Positions 46,211 to 48,757 of a stretch of DNA of 48,757 nt are shown piece after piece (the stretch's first letter is position 1; each line of letters opens with the position of its first letter). The notes beneath the pieces are model-generated. The model had not been told where the DNA came from and made no database searches. It saw only the letters and a program-made list of their open reading frames with translations. The translations under genes and the position numbers were made by a program. Origin of the DNA: Smithella sp. (GTDB lineage Bacteria; Desulfobacterota; Syntrophia; Syntrophales; Smithellaceae); contig JAAYKU010000038.1 of the NCBI GenBank assembly GCA_012522275.1, positions 1 to 48,757 of the forward strand, in the 5' to 3' direction.

Positions 46211-47696
46211 ACTCTCTCAGAAATGAATGATAATCGCGTTCCAGTTCCATTTTTCTTTCATAGACGGCCAGTGAGTGTTCAGTGGCTTTCAGGTCGCTCT
46301 CCACGCTCAGGGTGTCTTTTTCCAGTTCAAGCATATCCAGAACGCTTCGGTCGCCCAGTAAGCGTGCTTTCTTGCTCAGCGCCGTCAATTGATCATACTG
46401 CTTGCGAAGTTTTTTCAAATGATCATAAGACCGCATCAGATGACGGTACCCGTCGTGAATGGTTCTGATCTCCTTGTTCCTCTCTTCATATGCCGCGCGG
46501 ACGCCCTCTTCCTGCCGGCGGACTTCAGAGCGGTTTTTTCTCCATTCCCAGTACCTGGCTCCCCCGTCAAACAACGGCACACTGATGAGAATGCCCGCAC
46601 TGTAGGACGACGGCCGGGTATCCCGCAGTGATGCGTCCAGGCTCTCGGGAGAACTGTTGAAAAGGTCATACCGGCCGTAAACCGAGATATCCGGCAGCAG
46701 ATTATTTCGGGCCGCCGTGGTTTTGGCGCGGGCGGCTTTCATTTCGCTTAGCTTTGCCCTGTATTCGGGAGCCTCGGTCGCCGCCTTTTTTTCATCAACG
46801 GGATCAATAACCCCCTGAAACACAATCGGCTCGATGAGCGTGTCTTCAGAATACTCGCCGCCTGTGTAGCCGGCCAGCCGGTGCAACAAGTCGGTTATCT
46901 CTTTCCCGACGCGGGCGACTTCCTTATCGGCGCTGCCGGCATCCGCCTCGGCCTTCAGGACATCCTCAAAAGAAAAATGCCCGACGGCATAGGACTCTTT
47001 TTTGATTCTCAAGATGTCGTTGAGAAGCTTTAAAACCCGTCGTGCATAGTAGAGTTTGATATTCGCTTCAACCAGCGCCCCGTAAAGATCCGTCACCTCA
47101 CGGATGACTTTCTTGACTTCGGCCCCGCATTGCTCAATGCCGGCATCCTTGAGCTGTTCGTAATGCTTCACCTCGTAGCGTTTTTTATACCAATGAGAAA
47201 AATAATACTGGCCGGTGACATTGACTGAAGATCTCCAGGCCGTTTGATTTCCGCCGACTACTTCATTGCCGATGGTGTCGATTCCTGAAGTGCTGCGCGA
47301 ATCAAGATTTTCGTATCTCTCGGCCCGCCCGCTCAAAGTGATGGACGGCAGAAGCCCCGCAAAACCAACTTTATATTGCGCCTCGGCAATACGAATATCT
47401 TCCGTCCTCATCTGCAGATTCGGGGAATGACGCAGCGCAGCAATCAGCGCCCCTCTGTAATTCACCTCCTGGGCATAACCGGCGCTACTCAGGCCGGTAA
47501 TCAACAGCAGGCCTCCGATAAAAACACCGAATACGGACAGCCCGGCGCTACCCCTGAAAGCCGGCGCAAAAGACGGCGGCCCCCCAAAGCATAGCTTCAT
47601 GATCATCGCGGATTTTTTCCATAATCGGATACCCCGCAAAACAGATTTGCCTTTATTGACAAGACAAAACGTTTTGATGGTGCCAAGAAATTCCAT
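46182..47696 (-). CDS. TolC family outer membrane protein
   Basis: YRGALIAALRHSPNLQMRTEDIRIAEAQYKVGFAGLLPSITLSGRAERYEN...; start codon uncertain (internal Met precedes the signal peptide). Confidence 0.92.
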   Translation of the reverse strand: MEFLGTIKTFCLVNKGKSVLRGIRLWKKSAMIMKLCFGGPPSFAPAFRGSAGLSVFGVFIGGLLLITGLSSAGYAQEVNYRGALIAALRHSPNLQMRTEDIRIAEAQYKVGFAGLLPSITLSGRAERYENLDSRSTSGIDTIGNEVVGGNQTAWRSSVNVTGQYYFSHWYKKRYEVKHYEQLKDAGIEQCGAEVKKVIREVTDLYGALVEANIKLYYARRVLKLLNDILRIKKESYAVGHFSFEDVLKAEADAGSADKEVARVGKEITDLLHRLAGYTGGEYSEDTLIEPIVFQGVIDPVDEKKAATEAPEYRAKLSEMKAARAKTTAARNNLLPDISVYGRYDLFNSSPESLDASLRDTRPSSYSAGILISVPLFDGGARYWEWRKNRSEVRRQEEGVRAAYEERNKEIRTIHDGYRHLMRSYDHLKKLRKQYDQLTALSKKARLLGDRSVLDMLELEKDTLSVESDLKATEHSLAVYERKMELERDYHSFLREYDGNRACSY

Positions 47697-47788
47697 TTTC
47701 TTTTCCTGCTCCGAACCGGATATGCCGCCTCAAGTATCATTGCTGTGTGCTGCGCCGGCGGAGACACCCAAAGAACGAATAATCATTG

Positions 47789-47815
47789 TAGGGAACGGTT
47801 TCAAACCGTTCCCTA
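47789..47815. repeat. Dispersed palindrome, copy 2 (perfect)
   Basis: TAGGGAACGGTTTCAAACCGTTCCCTA. Confidence 0.75.
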
Positions 47816-47894
47816 TGAAAACAATACGTTCCCGTTAATGGCCGGATTATTCATTCTGGCCACTCAATATATAAACGAACGCCACTACTGTGTC

Positions 47895-47937
47895 TGCCGC
47901 CGGCGGGGGTGGCCCGCTTCAGCGGGCCGGAGGTGGA
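47895..47937 (+). repeat. Dispersed REP-like palindrome, copy C
   Basis: TGCCGCCGGCGGGGGTGGCCCGCTTCAGCGGGCCGGAGGTGGA. Confidence 0.8.
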
Positions 47938-47948
47938 TATTTCCAAAT

Positions 47949-48757
47949 TTACGGCACCTGCCGCCAGGTCTGCGCCAGGGTGCTGATGTAGGTCTGATCC
48001 GCCATCATGGCGTTGTACTTCTGCATCACGTCCATTCCGGCGTCATTGTTGATCGTGTTCATTATATTGACAATGCCTTCAATGTCCTGTCGCATAATGT
48101 ATTGCCCGTCGGAAACTTCCAGACGAGAGGTTCCGTAATCCGCATAACATCCCCGTGAAACAAGATCCGGCGAGATATGTTCATTTATCTTGCCGAGCAT
48201 CCAGTCCACCAATGAATTGCCTGTTGAGGTCTTCTTCTGTGTGGCGGGATAAGCGGCCGTCAATTGGCCGGGCGTCAGGGTGACGCCGTCGGAAAAGGCA
48301 AACTGGTTGACCTGATAAGATGCACCGGAATAATGGTTTTTAATGGTGACGCTGTCGGAGTCGCCGTATTCAATGAGTAAATCATTTCCTGACCGTCTCG
48401 TGCCCCGTAAACCGGTAGAGGTCACATCTTCAAAGATAATTGTGTCGTTGCGGTTCCGCGTCGTGTCGTAGTTGATGACCGTATCTTGCCCCGAACCTGT
48501 CCGGAAAAGGTAGGTATCATTGCCTGCCCCGCCGGCCAGAGTGTCGTTACCCTGACCCCCGTCGAGGGTGTCATTGCCGGAGCCGCCATGTAAAAAATCC
48601 CTTCCCTTGCCGCCGGACAAATAATCATTGCCGTCACCGCCTTCAAGAAGGTCATCTCCGTCTTCGCCATATAATTTGTCATCATCGCTGCCGCCAAAGA
48701 GGATATCATTGCCGCCGCCTCCGTAAACCGTATCCCGGCCTCCATTGGAATAAACAA
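47949..48757 (-). CDS. RTX calcium-binding repeat protein (type I secretion substrate), N-terminal part beyond the window
   Basis: Frame open to the edge: ...[83 protein letters not shown] (GGxGxDxLx nonapeptides). Confidence 0.93.
   Translation of the reverse strand, partial: VYSNGGRDTVYGGGGNDILFGGSDDDKLYGEDGDDLLEGGDGNDYLSGGKGRDFLHGGSGNDTLDGGQGNDTLAGGAGNDTYLFRTGSGQDTVINYDTTRNRNDTIIFEDVTSTGLRGTRRSGNDLLIEYGDSDSVTIKNHYSGASYQVNQFAFSDGVTLTPGQLTAAYPATQKKTSTGNSLVDWMLGKINEHISPDLVSRGCYADYGTSRLEVSDGQYIMRQDIEGIVNIMNTINNDAGMDVMQKYNAMMADQTYISTLAQTWRQVP

Noticed and set aside
1-48757. CRISPR array, phage, integrase or IS transposase
   Set aside because: No regularly spaced direct repeats of 24-37 nt and no transposase, integrase or phage structural ORFs recognised; repeats present are short palindromes or micro/heptad tracts.

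Overview
The window appears to be chromosomal DNA from a strictly anaerobic deltaproteobacterium. A Syntrophobacterales/Desulfobacterota-like origin is inferred from gene content only. Most of it is ordinary: two tRNAs (Phe-GAA, Glu-UUC), rRNA and protein methyltransferases (rsmE, prmA, prmC, RlmD/RumA-like), murA, hisD, maf, yggS, pyrE, metH, mltA, a CoA-transferase pair, an acyl-CoA dehydrogenase, an AcrAB-TolC-type RND efflux operon, and a type I secretion operon (TolC, ABC, HlyD, plus a DUF3467-like protein and a glycosyltransferase) beside a truncated RTX protein. The strongest non-obvious signal is a gene missing from the ORF track. On the minus strand at 13658..13984 there is a signal-peptide-bearing, MerP/HMA-like small protein whose frame is interrupted by one in-frame TGA (codon 39), giving CFT-U. 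A 7-bp hairpin with a GG-starting loop follows 11 nt downstream, which makes it a strong selenoprotein candidate with a bacterial SECIS. Other items: a PEP-CTERM protein behind a near-consensus sigma-54 promoter; heptanucleotide-periodic degenerate repeat arrays at two or three intergenic sites; a dispersed REP-like palindrome in three copies, one inside a 191-bp inverted-repeat-bounded element; a second dispersed palindrome; a frameshifted small Zn-ribbon ORF; and a YkgJ-family gene without a canonical start codon. All calls were made by eye; no searches were run.
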